Assembly: GCA_903822595.1 (NCBI GenBank)
Contig: CAIJPS010000020.1
Coordinates: 19,271-83,270 of the forward strand
DNA length: 64,000 bases
Reading direction: 5' to 3'
Origin: an uncultured Chlorobiaceae bacterium
GTDB taxonomy: Bacteria; Bacteroidota; Chlorobiia; Chlorobiales; Chlorobiaceae
The notes beneath the pieces are model-generated. The model did no database searches. It saw nothing but the letters and a program-made list of their open reading frames with translations, and was not told where the DNA came from. The translations under genes were made by a program, and so were the position numbers. How positions within the stretch are numbered: the first letter of the stretch is position 1; every line of letters begins with the position of its first letter. Below are positions 19,983-29,200 of this stretch, in pieces.

Positions 19983-22073
19983 TCAAGCAAGAGCAAAAAT
20001 TTTATGGATGGCCAAAATGAGCGCATTAATGGAAAACGGTTTCTGAATAAAGTTTACTCCCAAGTCAAGCACGCCCTGGTTGTTAATAACGTCTGTGGTG
20101 TAACCGGACATAAAAAGGGTTTTGAGGTTCGGAAATATTGACTGAAGTTTTTTTGAAAGGTCGCAACCATTCATCTCGGGCAAAACAACATCGGTTATGA
20201 GCAGGTGAATTTGGCCCCTGTGTTCACAGGCAATCCGGATTGCATCACTTGGAGCAGCAGCATCAAGTACCGTATACCCTTTATTTTCAAGCATAAGTTT
20301 GCAGATATTGAGGATATCAGGTTCGTCCTCGACAAGCAGTATCACCTCTTTGCTGCGGCCAACCGATGGTATCAATTGTTCGCTCTCTTCTTGATCAGCA
20401 TAACCGATATTCCGTTGGAGATAGATTCGGAAGGTTGTACCCTTACCCTGCTCGCTCAGGCATTCGATAAATGCGCTGTTCTGCTTGATAATGCCATAGA
20501 TTGTAGAAAGACCCAAGCCGATACTTTTTTTCTCCTTTGTGGTGAAGAATGGTTCGAAAATATGTGGGAGATCCTTTTTGGCGATGCCGCTGCCGTTATC
20601 GGTCACAACAAGCATAATATAATCGCCAGGCTCCTTGCAGGGATGGTTTGCGCTGCATTGGGATCTTTCAACGTGAACCCTGCGTGTTTCGATGGTAATT
20701 GTGCCGATACCATGTATAGCATCGCGTGAGTTGACACAAAGGTTTCCAAGAATCATGTCTATTTGGGAAGGATCGATCTTGACTGGAGTACTCTGCTGTT
20801 CGGGCCTCCAAACCAGAGAGATATTTTCTCCGATCAATCGCCTTAAAACAGTAAGCATCCTTTCAACCATGGTGTTCAAATCGAGAACAATTGGCATCAC
20901 GCTCTGCTTTCGGGAGAAAGCAAGCAGTTGATTGGTTAGATCGGCAGAGTGTTCAGTAGCCCGAAGAATAGCCTTCATATTGCTCAGGAGTGGCTCTTCG
21001 ATAGCCTGGTGATTTATGGCCATTTCAACATTGCCAAGAATTACCCCCAACATGTTATTGAAGTCGTGAGCTATACCGCCGGCAAGCTGGCCAATCAACT
21101 CCATTTTTTGAGCTTGCAGAAGTACCTCCTGGATCTTCTGTTCCGACAACTCTGCACGTTTACGAGCGACAATATCCCACGCGAGATTTGCCAGTGCATT
21201 GACCATTCTTGCATCATCCTCATCATAGTCGTATAATTTGCCTCCTACGCAAAGGAGTGCCGTAACGGTAACTCCCCGCATCAGGGGAACAAAAAGTATC
21301 CGATTCAAGCTGGAAGGGGTGTCCTGCGCACCAGACTGATTTGTTGATACGGTGTAATTATTATCAATAACCGTACGTTTTTCCCGTATCGCATGTGCAA
21401 GTATCTCTTCTTCGTTCAGTGTGAAATTCAGTGTTTTTTCTTCCGGTACAGCTCTATTGATCTGCGTGTCGGTTGACGACACCCGCATCAAAAATGTTGC
21501 CTGATCATCAGAGATAACATGGAAAAAGCCGAACGAACTCTCTGTAATGCGTTCAACTTCTTCAAGAGTAACCTTTAGCAACTCCTCAGTGGAATTGTTC
21601 TCCATCATATCGAGCAGGCACAGGCGAAATGCCGTGATAACTTCAGACCGTTTGCGTTCAGTAATGTCAATACCAACCGCGACAACAAAAGGATTGCCAT
21701 CAATTATGATCCTCTTACCGGTTATCATACGCCACTGGAATTTTGGTCCGCCGCGAAGCAAGACTCTCCCTTCGGAGGTCTCTTCAATACCGAAGTTCAG
21801 GACGTTCAGCATTTTTTCTAATGCAAGAGCTTTATCTGCCGGATGGAAAACCTCAAGGGCATCAGAATAACACATCTCACTTTCATCTTTTCCCACAATC
21901 TCATCACGATGATAAGCGTTCCACCATACAAGTCGTCCGTTGGCATCGTTAATGGAAAAAGAGCCGGGCAGACTCTCAACCATAGCTTTAGTGAAAGCAC
22001 TTTCACGCTCCTTAATCCGATCTCCATCGGCTGAAAATGCATCTATTTTTTTGTTGCACTTTTTCTCTGTCAT
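19983..22073 (-). CDS. hybrid sensor histidine kinase (PAS-GAF-HisKA-HATPase-REC)
   Basis: A 696-residue soluble signalling protein without membrane segments. Order of domains: PAS at about 25-145 (ending VGIDITERKRSE), GAF at about 160-310, a dimerisation/phosphoacceptor helix with the His in GGIAHDFNNMLGVILGN near residue 340, an ATPase domain (NLCVNSRDAI, DNGSGIAKKDLPHIFEPFFTTK, GLGLSTIYGI) and a C-terminal receiver (ILLVEDEPDILN, phosphoacceptor in LLITDVVLPEMNG, KPFS). A partner with an output domain is not adjacent, so the phosphate may be relayed elsewhere. Stimulus unknown; the PAS and GAF could bind a cofactor or small ligand. Confidence 0.92.
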   Translation of the reverse strand: MTEKKCNKKIDAFSADGDRIKERESAFTKAMVESLPGSFSINDANGRLVWWNAYHRDEIVGKDESEMCYSDALEVFHPADKALALEKMLNVLNFGIEETSEGRVLLRGGPKFQWRMITGKRIIIDGNPFVVAVGIDITERKRSEVITAFRLCLLDMMENNSTEELLKVTLEEVERITESSFGFFHVISDDQATFLMRVSSTDTQINRAVPEEKTLNFTLNEEEILAHAIREKRTVIDNNYTVSTNQSGAQDTPSSLNRILFVPLMRGVTVTALLCVGGKLYDYDEDDARMVNALANLAWDIVARKRAELSEQKIQEVLLQAQKMELIGQLAGGIAHDFNNMLGVILGNVEMAINHQAIEEPLLSNMKAILRATEHSADLTNQLLAFSRKQSVMPIVLDLNTMVERMLTVLRRLIGENISLVWRPEQQSTPVKIDPSQIDMILGNLCVNSRDAIHGIGTITIETRRVHVERSQCSANHPCKEPGDYIMLVVTDNGSGIAKKDLPHIFEPFFTTKEKKSIGLGLSTIYGIIKQNSAFIECLSEQGKGTTFRIYLQRNIGYADQEESEQLIPSVGRSKEVILLVEDEPDILNICKLMLENKGYTVLDAAAPSDAIRIACEHRGQIHLLITDVVLPEMNGCDLSKKLQSIFPNLKTLFMSGYTTDVINNQGVLDLGVNFIQKPFSINALILAIHKIFALA

Positions 22074-22198
22074 TGGAAATTGTTTACGCTTTTGTCAAAT
22101 TTGTGATACTTTCAGTGGTCGTTTTATGCAGACAGTATTTCGAAGGCATTATGATCAGCAAAAAAAATTTCACGACCATAATCTAAAATAAAATAAAA

Positions 22199-22321
22199 CT
22201 ATAGCACCGCTTTTTTTCTGGCAAACATTGCAAAGTTGATAATGGCGCTGACAACGTAGCAGATGATTAACCTGTTCAAAAACCGTGGCAAGCTTTTAAA
22301 AAATTGGTTATTATCCGCCAT
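22199..22321 (-). CDS. possible 40-residue membrane protein
   Basis: A short minus-strand frame starting MADNNQFFKSLPRFLNR and continuing with a hydrophobic stretch (IICYVVSAIINFAMFA) and a basic end (RKKAVL). This is the layout of a single-span membrane peptide with positive-inside ends. It lies in the 396-base gap between the histidine kinase and the DUF218 gene. There is no clear ribosome binding site and I do not recognise the sequence, so it may be chance. Confidence 0.3.
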   Translation of the reverse strand: MADNNQFFKSLPRFLNRLIICYVVSAIINFAMFARKKAVL

Positions 22322-22469
22322 ACAGGCACTAAGGACGTCAGATATCCAAAAAGCTTTTCCTGAAAGATAAGAAACGGTCTTGGGGGCTCCTTTTACTGCC
22401 GAGCCTCACTTTTCTTTGTGCGGGCTGCTACCAGTTGCACTACAGGCTCCTAACTCTCCAGGCGCATCT

Positions 22470-23060
22470 ATGAAACTCTTTTTTAAGCTTACCTTTATTC
22501 TTCTTCTTTTGGTAAGTGTCACAGCCACCATCTTTTTTTTCAGCCTTGGCATACTTGTTTCGCAAAATGCCGAAAATCCCGAAAAAAGCGATGTCATTAT
22601 TGTACTGGGTGGTGATAACGGACTCAGGGTGCGCAAAGGTGCGGAACTCTATAATGGTGGGTATGCCTCCCATGTCATTCTTACGGGGATTGATGAACGA
22701 TTCTACCATTCCGGCCATCCGAATTGGCGCGAACGTCGGATGATGGCGCTCGGTGTCCCAAAAAACGCAATTAAGGTCGATACCAAATCCAAAACGACCT
22801 GGGAGGAGGCAAAGAACACTTCAAATACTATGGAGAAAAAAGGATGGAAAAGTGCGATTGTCGTCAGCGACCCCCCACATATGCTCAGGCTTCATCAAAC
22901 ATGGAGCAGGGCATTTGAAGGGTCGTCAAAAAAATTTATCCTGGTATCAACAAACCCTTCGTGGTGGCATAAGGGACTTTGGTGGACCAACAGACAAAGC
23001 TACCAGTTTGTGATCAGCGAGATCAAAAAAAACCTCTTTTATGCTGCAGTTTACTACTAA
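22470..23060 (+). CDS. DUF218/SanA-like membrane-anchored protein
   Basis: A 196-residue protein of the YdcF/ElyC/SanA family, linked in other bacteria to envelope integrity and peptidoglycan precursor metabolism. An N-terminal membrane anchor (LFFKLTFILLLLVSVTATIFFFSLGIL) is followed by the DUF218 fold: DVIIVLGGDNGLRVRKGAELY, VILTG, TWEEAKNTSNTMEKKGWKSAIVVSDPPHM. I chose the ATG at 22470, directly before the membrane segment; a TTG 30 codons upstream would add a sequence without family support. Confidence 0.8.
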   Translation: MKLFFKLTFILLLLVSVTATIFFFSLGILVSQNAENPEKSDVIIVLGGDNGLRVRKGAELYNGGYASHVILTGIDERFYHSGHPNWRERRMMALGVPKNAIKVDTKSKTTWEEAKNTSNTMEKKGWKSAIVVSDPPHMLRLHQTWSRAFEGSSKKFILVSTNPSWWHKGLWWTNRQSYQFVISEIKKNLFYAAVYY

Positions 23061-23066
23061 AAAAAA

Positions 23067-23225
23067 TCAGGAGTGTCCACCAACAACAATGCGCATGATT
23101 TTCACATTTAAAATGACGAAGCGAACAAGTTGCCATAGCAGGTTTTTCCGCCAATAGAGAGTCCCTTTTGACGGTACCGGAGGATAAGCCTCGTCATAAT
23201 ATGCCTTGACTTTATTTGTGCCCAT
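23067..23225 (-). CDS. 52-residue protein encoded behind the SQR-like gene
   Basis: A short frame 37 bases downstream of the flavoprotein gene on the same strand, starting MGTNKVKAYYDEAYPPVPSK and ending VKIMRIVVGGHS. It is rich in Tyr, Trp and Arg and has a moderately hydrophobic basic helix (WRKNLLWQLVRFVILNVKIMRI) that could lie along a membrane surface. Amino-acid composition is protein-like and the frame is tightly placed in the operon. No family recognised; the context suggests a small partner or membrane anchor of the SQR-like enzyme. Confidence 0.6.
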   Translation of the reverse strand: MGTNKVKAYYDEAYPPVPSKGTLYWRKNLLWQLVRFVILNVKIMRIVVGGHS

Positions 23226-23262
23226 AATTTTGCTTATTTAGAGTTGTTCTTCACAGTACAGA

Positions 23263-24717
23263 TTATTCGGGAATTAACCACCAGAACGGATAACCCTTTG
23301 CCTTGTGGAAAAAAAGATAGTGCAGGATCACTTTTAGCCAATGTCCTGCCAGACCAGCCTCCCCAAGTGAGTAATTCATGTCACGACCCCATTCAGGATA
23401 CTTGTTCCAGTCAGGGACAACCGGGAAAAGGGTCATTGATGCGCCAAGACCATCAAATGAACCAAATCCGGCAGATACGACACACGCAGCGCCCATTCTA
23501 CTCATTGAGGCTTTGTGGCGATGCTCCCCGGCTCCCTGAATTTTCTCTGCAATATTAAGTGCTACAATTTTCCCCATAACACCAGCCGGCATTCCGGTGC
23601 GCGGAGCAGTCGGGAAAATCTGGCGGCCACTCGGACTCGACATAGGTTTTGAGATCGGATGCGGGGGGGCAAAGGCAATGCCTGGAGCATAAATGTTTTT
23701 GAACATAGGATTCTGGTAAATCGAGGGCCAATCATCAGCATCCCACTCCTCAAACGGTTTTACCGTGTAATTCGCATCAACCTTCATAAACTTGTTCGGT
23801 GCAAACATCTTCTCAGTAATATCGTTTCCTGACTTGTCATAAGAGGTAAGTCCCACACCTGAAAATGAAGGAATAAGCATGGCGAAATCAAATTCCTGTG
23901 GCTTTTCTTCTCCATCAAGCGTTTCGTAATAGGCCATGCCGGGTTCAACCTTATAGACTCCGGCACGTCTGATCCAGTTGATGCCGTACTCGGCCATTAT
24001 GGATTCGGTGAAAACTTTTGTCGGAGTGTAGTAGCCTCCCCGGTTAATAAAGGCACCACCCATTCCAAAATCCCCCAGTTCGTACTCATTCGACAGCCAG
24101 GTAATTTGCGCCATATGGCTGAGACCGAGTTTTGAAATTTCGTAGGCAACATTAAGAATATATTCAAAAGCAGCCCCTTGGCAGGTTGCCATTGGATGAC
24201 CGGTACCAATCAAAATCCGCTGCTTTTGACCTGCCTTCATCTTCTTGATATTGTCCTGAAGATTCTCCCAGGCCTGTGCAGCATGATTATAGGTACAAAC
24301 CGAAAATGTGTTTTTATCCGGTCCAAGGCCTTCTGTCGCATCAAAATTCAGCTTTGGACCAGTGGCATTGACAAGATAATCATAGTCCACCTGTTCTGTC
24401 TGACCTTCTCGTACTCCATCGGTGTATTGAATCGTCACATATCCTTTTGCAATTTTTCCATCACCCTCCGGATGGATTTCAACCGCTTTTGCCTGTTTAA
24501 GGATAATCCCCCAACGGGTATAGACTTTCTTCAGCTCGAACCTTACCTCATCAATAGACATGCGGCCAACACCTACCCAGATGTTTGATGGAATCCACTG
24601 ATAATAAGCGTTAGGAGTAACAACCACCACCTCGTGATGCTTCCCAAGTTTCTTTTTGAGAAACGAAGCACAGGTATGCCCTGAAATTCCAGCCCCAAGA
24701 ACAACAACTTTCGCCAT
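23263..24717 (-). CDS. sulfide:quinone oxidoreductase-like FAD protein
   Basis: A 484-residue two-dinucleotide-fold flavoprotein of the SQR family. The FAD loop is VVVLGAGISGHTCASFL at the N-terminus, with YQWIPSNIWVGVG, DYLVNATGPKL, the cysteine in GHPMATCQGAAFEYIL and a second cysteine late in the chain (MGAACVVSAGFG). The C-terminus (GHWLKVILHYLFFHKAKGYPFWWLIPE) is amphipathic, as expected for attachment to the membrane where electrons pass to quinone. Length and sequence depart from classic type I SQR, so a type III or VI enzyme of the kind seen in green sulfur bacteria is more likely. A 52-residue gene follows. Confidence 0.85.
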   Translation of the reverse strand: MAKVVVLGAGISGHTCASFLKKKLGKHHEVVVVTPNAYYQWIPSNIWVGVGRMSIDEVRFELKKVYTRWGIILKQAKAVEIHPEGDGKIAKGYVTIQYTDGVREGQTEQVDYDYLVNATGPKLNFDATEGLGPDKNTFSVCTYNHAAQAWENLQDNIKKMKAGQKQRILIGTGHPMATCQGAAFEYILNVAYEISKLGLSHMAQITWLSNEYELGDFGMGGAFINRGGYYTPTKVFTESIMAEYGINWIRRAGVYKVEPGMAYYETLDGEEKPQEFDFAMLIPSFSGVGLTSYDKSGNDITEKMFAPNKFMKVDANYTVKPFEEWDADDWPSIYQNPMFKNIYAPGIAFAPPHPISKPMSSPSGRQIFPTAPRTGMPAGVMGKIVALNIAEKIQGAGEHRHKASMSRMGAACVVSAGFGSFDGLGASMTLFPVVPDWNKYPEWGRDMNYSLGEAGLAGHWLKVILHYLFFHKAKGYPFWWLIPE

Positions 24718-25545
24718 AGATTGTCAATTTTTTCAATGAAAAACAACAATTACTTGTTATATATGAGTATATAGTTATTTAATGATTAATGAGCAAGCGG
24801 GAAATTTGTTTTTACTCATGTTCCCGCCAACATGGCCTCAAGATTGCTCTCCACTCTTCCAATAGGTCTGATACCAAATGTATTGATCTGCACGGCTGCA
24901 ACATTTTGAATAAGGAACTCGGGAAGTGTTGGTTCGGGACGGATACCTTTCACCTCAAGAAAGAGCAGAGACGGCAGTACGGTAACAGCTTTCTTCTCGT
25001 ACCAAGCAATATCGAAAGAGATCGGTAGATTGTTGATATCCTCAAGGGCAAATGTGCAAGCAAGGCATCCAGCTCGTCATGCATGGCAAGTGTTTTGCGA
25101 ATTTGTGCCCTGCTTCAACTCTTGCCATTCCGTGATTACCATAAGCGCGTATTGTCTCACAAAACCGAAGCCCAACGTTGACAACCATGGTGTAATCCCT
25201 GAAAGCGCGATGCGTTGGCTCCGCTATGCCAAGCCTCTGCATTATCCGGTTGAGCAATGATGATTCTGATGATCTTCGAAGTTCTCCCCCGATATCCACC
25301 CATGGTATCTTTCAGTATGGTTTGCAATCCCTTAAATTTCGCAAAAAATACCCTGTCAACAAAAACAAATTTTTAAAAAAAACAGGCATGTTGAAATGCA
25401 GGATGAAATGCCAACATCTTCAAGGAAAAATGGCAGAGCAAGGATTAGATGGTGTTTAAAAGAGGTGAAATCAATAAAAAAATGGTAACCTGTTCTACAC
25501 AGTCGAAGGATTGCAAATGAAGGTTACCACGAGGAAATGCATATT
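24718..25545. other. gene-poor stretch with decayed coding remnants
   Basis: 828 bases without an intact gene. On the minus strand 24816-25076 stays open for 86 codons without a start, with a protein-like end (WYEKKAVTVLPSLLFLEV, then GIRPIGRVESNLEAMLAGT before the stop). A second protein-like piece in another minus frame lies at about 25090-25260. They look like a broken gene, perhaps with a nucleotidyltransferase-like part, but I cannot name it. The last 200 bases before the antitoxin hold no credible toxin gene. Confidence 0.45.
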
Positions 25546-25854
25546 ATGGTTGTTAAAAAAATGTTGCCTCTTCATCCAGGAACGGTTCTGCTTGAAGAGT
25601 ACCTTACCCCCATGAACCTTAGTGAAAACAGAATTGCTGAGGATATGCGTATTCCCGTTTGGCGGATCAATGATATTATTGCCGGAAAGCGGTGCATAAC
25701 AGCCGAGACGGCCCTGCGTCTTGCGCGCTATTTCAGTACACCGCCCCAGTTCTGGTTTGGTCTGCAGATGGATTACGATCTTAAAGTTGCTTTGAACAAT
25801 GAGGGCGCAAACATAGAGCGTGAGATCAAGGCCTATGACGAATCAAGACCTTAA
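25546..25854 (+). CDS. higA: HigA-family antitoxin (XRE DNA-binding)
   Basis: A 102-residue helix-turn-helix protein of the HigA/VapI type. LPLHPGTVLLEEYLTPMNLSENRIAED opens the family fold, IPVWRINDIIAGKRCITAETALRLARYF holds the recognition helix and FWFGLQMDYDL closes it. Such proteins repress their own operon and bind a HigB RNase toxin. No higB is found upstream or downstream, so this is an orphan. GAGGA lies about 11 bases before the ATG at 25546; a second ATG 3 codons upstream has no spacing to it. Confidence 0.85.
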   Translation: MVVKKMLPLHPGTVLLEEYLTPMNLSENRIAEDMRIPVWRINDIIAGKRCITAETALRLARYFSTPPQFWFGLQMDYDLKVALNNEGANIEREIKAYDESRP

Positions 25855-25899
25855 GATTTTCTACTTGCTCTCGACAGCATTACTATCCGCTTCCGCAGC

Positions 25900-26577
25900 A
25901 AGCTCCGGTGGATAACCCATCCTCACATCGAAAGCTTTCCTGAGCCATATATTTCACGGCCTTTTTAAAGCCCTGAGGCCTCAAAGATCTTTTCAATGAT
26001 CATCCCGCCCCAGTCTCCCTGCTTTTTCGAGTCGCCCTTTATGGCCCGTGCGCGCATGTTCGCCTCTTCGCTCACTCTGCCACTCAACACTTGCAACTGG
26101 CGGACCTGTTCGACAAGGCGTGCTGATTGTTCGGTATCACTGTGATGCACTTCGTCAACCCTCTTCCGAAATGAGTCAAGCTGTTTTCGCAAGGGCTGCA
26201 GAATTCCATCCATTCGTTTGCGATTTTCCAAACCAAGATCTCTGCCGCGATCCTCGAAAATTCTGTTGGAGAGGTTTTCAAATTCCATTTTCATTCGCGA
26301 TTCTGACTCCTGCATAAGGGCTATTTTTTCCCTGGCGCTATGCTGTTCGTTCATGATATCGGCTTCAAGGCGAGCTTGTTTAATTTTAAAATTTTCAAGT
26401 TCCTGAGATTTTTACTCAAGCCGCAAGACCAAAGCTTGGGCATCAACTTCAAGAGATCGAAGGCGCTGAAATTCGGCTTTCAGAGGAGCATCATGCAACA
26501 AATACAATACGATAGGTCACAATGGCAAGCAGAACAAAAAGAGGAAGGAAAAGTAAAAAAGAGATGGCTTCGGTCAT
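25900..26577 (-). pseudogene. rmuC: broken rmuC (DNA recombination protein)
   Basis: Remnant of rmuC, whose product normally has an N-terminal membrane anchor, a long coiled coil and a nuclease-like domain of about 450 residues in total. The anchor is intact (MTEAISFLLFLPLFVLLAIV at 26577 downward). It then needs a frameshift near 26490, meets an in-frame TAA near 26414, and continues as coiled coil (KQARLEADIMNEQHSAREK) to KGDSKKQGDWGGMIIEKIF at 26000-25970. After a stop at 25965 a shifted frame still shows QESFRCEDG at about 25940, and the rest of the domain is missing. An internal start could still make a 129-residue coiled-coil fragment. Confidence 0.85.
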
Positions 26578-26734
26578 GAGTATTCCCCGATGTATGAAAT
26601 GAAAATCGATGGCTTTTTTATGGCCTTTACGGTTTATTTAATGATGATAATAATCTTTAGCTGTTGATGAGACAAATAAGAGCGCAGCTAATTTGTAAAG
26701 AATAACTTTTTTCTTACCTTGACACACTTGTAAC

Positions 26735-26808
26735 GGCGAAGTGGCCGAGTGGTTAGGCAGAGGTCTGCAAAACCTTCTACAGCGGTTCGAGTCCGCTCTT
26801 CGCCTCCA
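26735..26808 (+). tRNA. tRNA-Cys (anticodon GCA)
   Basis: A complete cloverleaf with acceptor arms GGCGAAG and CTTCGCC, anticodon loop CTGCAAA giving GCA, T-loop GGTTCGAGTCC, discriminator T (usual for tRNA-Cys) and encoded CCA at 26806-26808. Confidence 0.95.
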
Positions 26809-26810
26809 GC

Positions 26811-26848
26811 AACAAAAAAAGCCTGCACGAATGCAGGCTTTTTTTGTT
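26811..26848. terminator. strong bidirectional terminator between tRNA-Cys and the sugar operon
   Basis: Perfect 17-base arms (AACAAAAAAAGCCTGCA and its complement) around a CGAA tetraloop, with A-run and T-run on opposite sides. It ends the tRNA on the plus strand and, 28 bases after the stop of the aminotransferase gene, the minus-strand sugar operon. Confidence 0.93.
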
Positions 26849-26876
26849 AACAACACAACAAGAAGCAAGTAAAAGG

Positions 26877-28034
26877 CTACCCTATCTTTTCCGCACCGGA
26901 AATGATAGCCTCGACCAGCTTGTCAATAGTCCCGTCATCCATCAGCACGGGAATGTTAAGGCAGATACTGCTGCGTAGCATGATGCCGGTTTTTGGCCAG
27001 AGATTTTCAAGATCGGTGCCACGATAGCGGTCGTATTCACCAAGAAGATGGCCCCAAACGCCAGCGAAATGCCAGTCGAGCGCTTCAGGCAGAATCTTTG
27101 TACCGAAACCATGCTCGGTCAGGTGTGCTTCGAACTGTAATGCCGTATCACGATCCCTGACCCTGAAAATAAGAGTATCTCCCTGTGCACCAGCTTCATC
27201 GCTGAAGGGTCGGAAAATAATGTTGTCGAGATGGCGGATCGCCTCCTTGATTTTCTTCTTGTTTGCTCTTGATTTTGAAAGAATCGTCTCAATTTTGGCC
27301 AACTGGGCAAGACCGATTGCTGCTGTCACTTCGCTGAGACGCAAATTCAGTCCTTTTGAGCGTCTGGGATCCTTGCCTCTTGGTAACCCTGGAAGATGCA
27401 TGTGGCCGTGATCAGAAAATTCTGCTGCTCGGTCATAAATCTCCTTGTCGTTGGTCACAATAATTCCGCCCTCACCGGTATGAAGCGTTTTACCGGCATC
27501 AAACGAGAAGGAAGCGACACTGCCAAAGGTACCGAGTTTTTGTCCTTTGTATGAGGCTCCAAGCGCCTGTGCAGCATCCTCAATCAAGATGAGACCATGC
27601 TTCTTGCAAAGCGCCGAAAGCTCATCCATTTTTGGAGAAGCCCACATGGGAATGGCTACAACCGCTTTCGTTACCGGAGTAATAGCCTTTTCAACTTCCA
27701 GCGGGTCGAGATGATAGGTTTCATCAAGCTCAACCGGCACCGGCACCGCACCAAGCGCACTGATCGCCTCTACCGGAGCAATAAACGTCCATGCTGTTGT
27801 GATGACTTCATCGCCAGGGCCAATCCCCGCACCGGCAAGTGCACAATGAATTGCAGCCGTACCGGAAGAAACAGCATGGGCATATTTTACACCCATCCAT
27901 GCGGCAAATTTCTCTTCAAACTCCCTTGCCTTGTAATTGCCCCCGCCGTAACGGTATAAATTGACCTTCTCCCTGCTGAACAGCTCCTGTATTTCAGCAA
28001 GTTCTTCACGACCGATTAATTCTGCGCCAGCCAT
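26877..28034 (-). CDS. DegT-family PLP aminotransferase, KdnA-like
   Basis: A 385-residue sugar aminotransferase of the DegT/DnrJ/EryC1/StrS family. PLP-fold landmarks are HAVSSGTAAIHCALAGAGIGPGDE, ILIEDAAQALGASYKG and the Schiff-base lysine in SFSFDAGKTLHTGEGG. The start (MAGAELIGREELAEIQELF) and the FSDHGH segment recall KdnA of Shewanella, which aminates C8 of oxidised Kdo to make Kdo8N. The gene follows directly on a KdnB-like iron alcohol dehydrogenase, which strengthens that reading. A different aminated sugar remains possible. Last gene of the minus-strand operon. Confidence 0.85.
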   Translation of the reverse strand: MAGAELIGREELAEIQELFSREKVNLYRYGGGNYKAREFEEKFAAWMGVKYAHAVSSGTAAIHCALAGAGIGPGDEVITTAWTFIAPVEAISALGAVPVPVELDETYHLDPLEVEKAITPVTKAVVAIPMWASPKMDELSALCKKHGLILIEDAAQALGASYKGQKLGTFGSVASFSFDAGKTLHTGEGGIIVTNDKEIYDRAAEFSDHGHMHLPGLPRGKDPRRSKGLNLRLSEVTAAIGLAQLAKIETILSKSRANKKKIKEAIRHLDNIIFRPFSDEAGAQGDTLIFRVRDRDTALQFEAHLTEHGFGTKILPEALDWHFAGVWGHLLGEYDRYRGTDLENLWPKTGIMLRSSICLNIPVLMDDGTIDKLVEAIISGAEKIG

Positions 28035-28057
28035 AATAATGTATTCCTGCTCGTTTT

Positions 28058-29188
28058 TTAGGTTAATTGAGAAACAACGGCGAGTGCCGATTCTTCGGTA
28101 AATTCGACAGGATTCCCCGAAAAAGATCCTTTCAGGGCTTCCGATGCGTTACGGGCAAATTCGGCAATATTGCCCTTGCCATAGCCGTAAGGGACAAGCG
28201 AAGGAATCTGCAGTTGCCGATAAAGTTCGTCCATCTCTTCAAGCAGTTCAATCGTAGCCTCTTTGGGCGAGGGTGTCGAACGCATTGGATTGAGAAGGGC
28301 ATATTTTTCATAACCCTGAAGATGGTTGTAACGCATGACCTCTTTGAGAAAGATTGCCCCGGCAAGACCGTGCGGAACACGGTGCTTTACTCCGAGATAG
28401 TAGGCAAAACCATTAGTCGGACCATCTCCGGAGTTCATAAGTGCCGCTGTACCGCAAACACTGCCAATTGCCAGATCTAAACGTGACTCTGCCCGATCAA
28501 GCTGATTTTGTTGCAACGCATAAAAGGTGCGCTGGAACCCCTCGACGGCAAAAATCCTGCTCAACGCCGTATGCTTTACCGAACCGAAACTGTCAACGCA
28601 GTGCACAAGGCTGTCCATAGCCGACGCAATAACACTTTCAAGAGGAGCAGTCATGGAGAGTTGCGGGTCGATGACAGCTTTTTTCGGGAAATTTTTCCGG
28701 CTGTTAATACCAAGTTTACGCCCCTCAACCTCATCAATAAAGACAGCGTTAAAGCTGATTTCCGCACCGCTGCCCAGAAGTGATGGAACGGTTACAAGTG
28801 GCAGAGGATCATGGACTCCTGAAGGGAATCCCTTGAGTGAAAGAGCTGGAACGGTGTTCGTCATAAGCAGAGCCACCCCTTTACCAAGATCGAGCGTGCT
28901 TCCCCCGCCAATAGCAACAAGAGCGTCAGGAAGATTGCTCCGGAAAAATTCGGCTACATTTTCAAGATGTGTATAGGTTGGCTCTCCACCAAATTCGTTG
29001 CAATAGAGCACTGCATCACTATATGCGGAGGTAAGCTTCATCAAAACCTCTTGAAAATAAAGACTGCCAGCTACATTGGCGTCGTAGATGATTCCGGGCT
29101 TCTTCACTGATAATTGTGCCAAATGTTCATTCAGCTTCAGCGCTTCGTTAACCCCGATAACAAGATCGGTGGATAAAAAGAAATTCAT
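28058..29188 (-). CDS. iron-containing alcohol dehydrogenase, KdnB-like
   Basis: A 376-residue group III (Fe-dependent) alcohol dehydrogenase. NAD-binding GGGS appears in LVAIGGGSTLDLGKGVAL, the metal-binding helix region includes MDSLVHCVDSF, and a second histidine cluster is KHRVPHGLAGAIF. Between an aminotransferase and a CMP-sugar synthetase gene, the probable role is oxidation of a sugar hydroxyl to the ketone or aldehyde the aminotransferase needs, as KdnB does for Kdo. Gaps of 12 and 23 bases to its neighbours mark a tight operon. Confidence 0.82.
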   Translation of the reverse strand: MNFFLSTDLVIGVNEALKLNEHLAQLSVKKPGIIYDANVAGSLYFQEVLMKLTSAYSDAVLYCNEFGGEPTYTHLENVAEFFRSNLPDALVAIGGGSTLDLGKGVALLMTNTVPALSLKGFPSGVHDPLPLVTVPSLLGSGAEISFNAVFIDEVEGRKLGINSRKNFPKKAVIDPQLSMTAPLESVIASAMDSLVHCVDSFGSVKHTALSRIFAVEGFQRTFYALQQNQLDRAESRLDLAIGSVCGTAALMNSGDGPTNGFAYYLGVKHRVPHGLAGAIFLKEVMRYNHLQGYEKYALLNPMRSTPSPKEATIELLEEMDELYRQLQIPSLVPYGYGKGNIAEFARNASEALKGSFSGNPVEFTEESALAVVSQLT

Positions 29189-29200
29189 AACAACAGTGAT

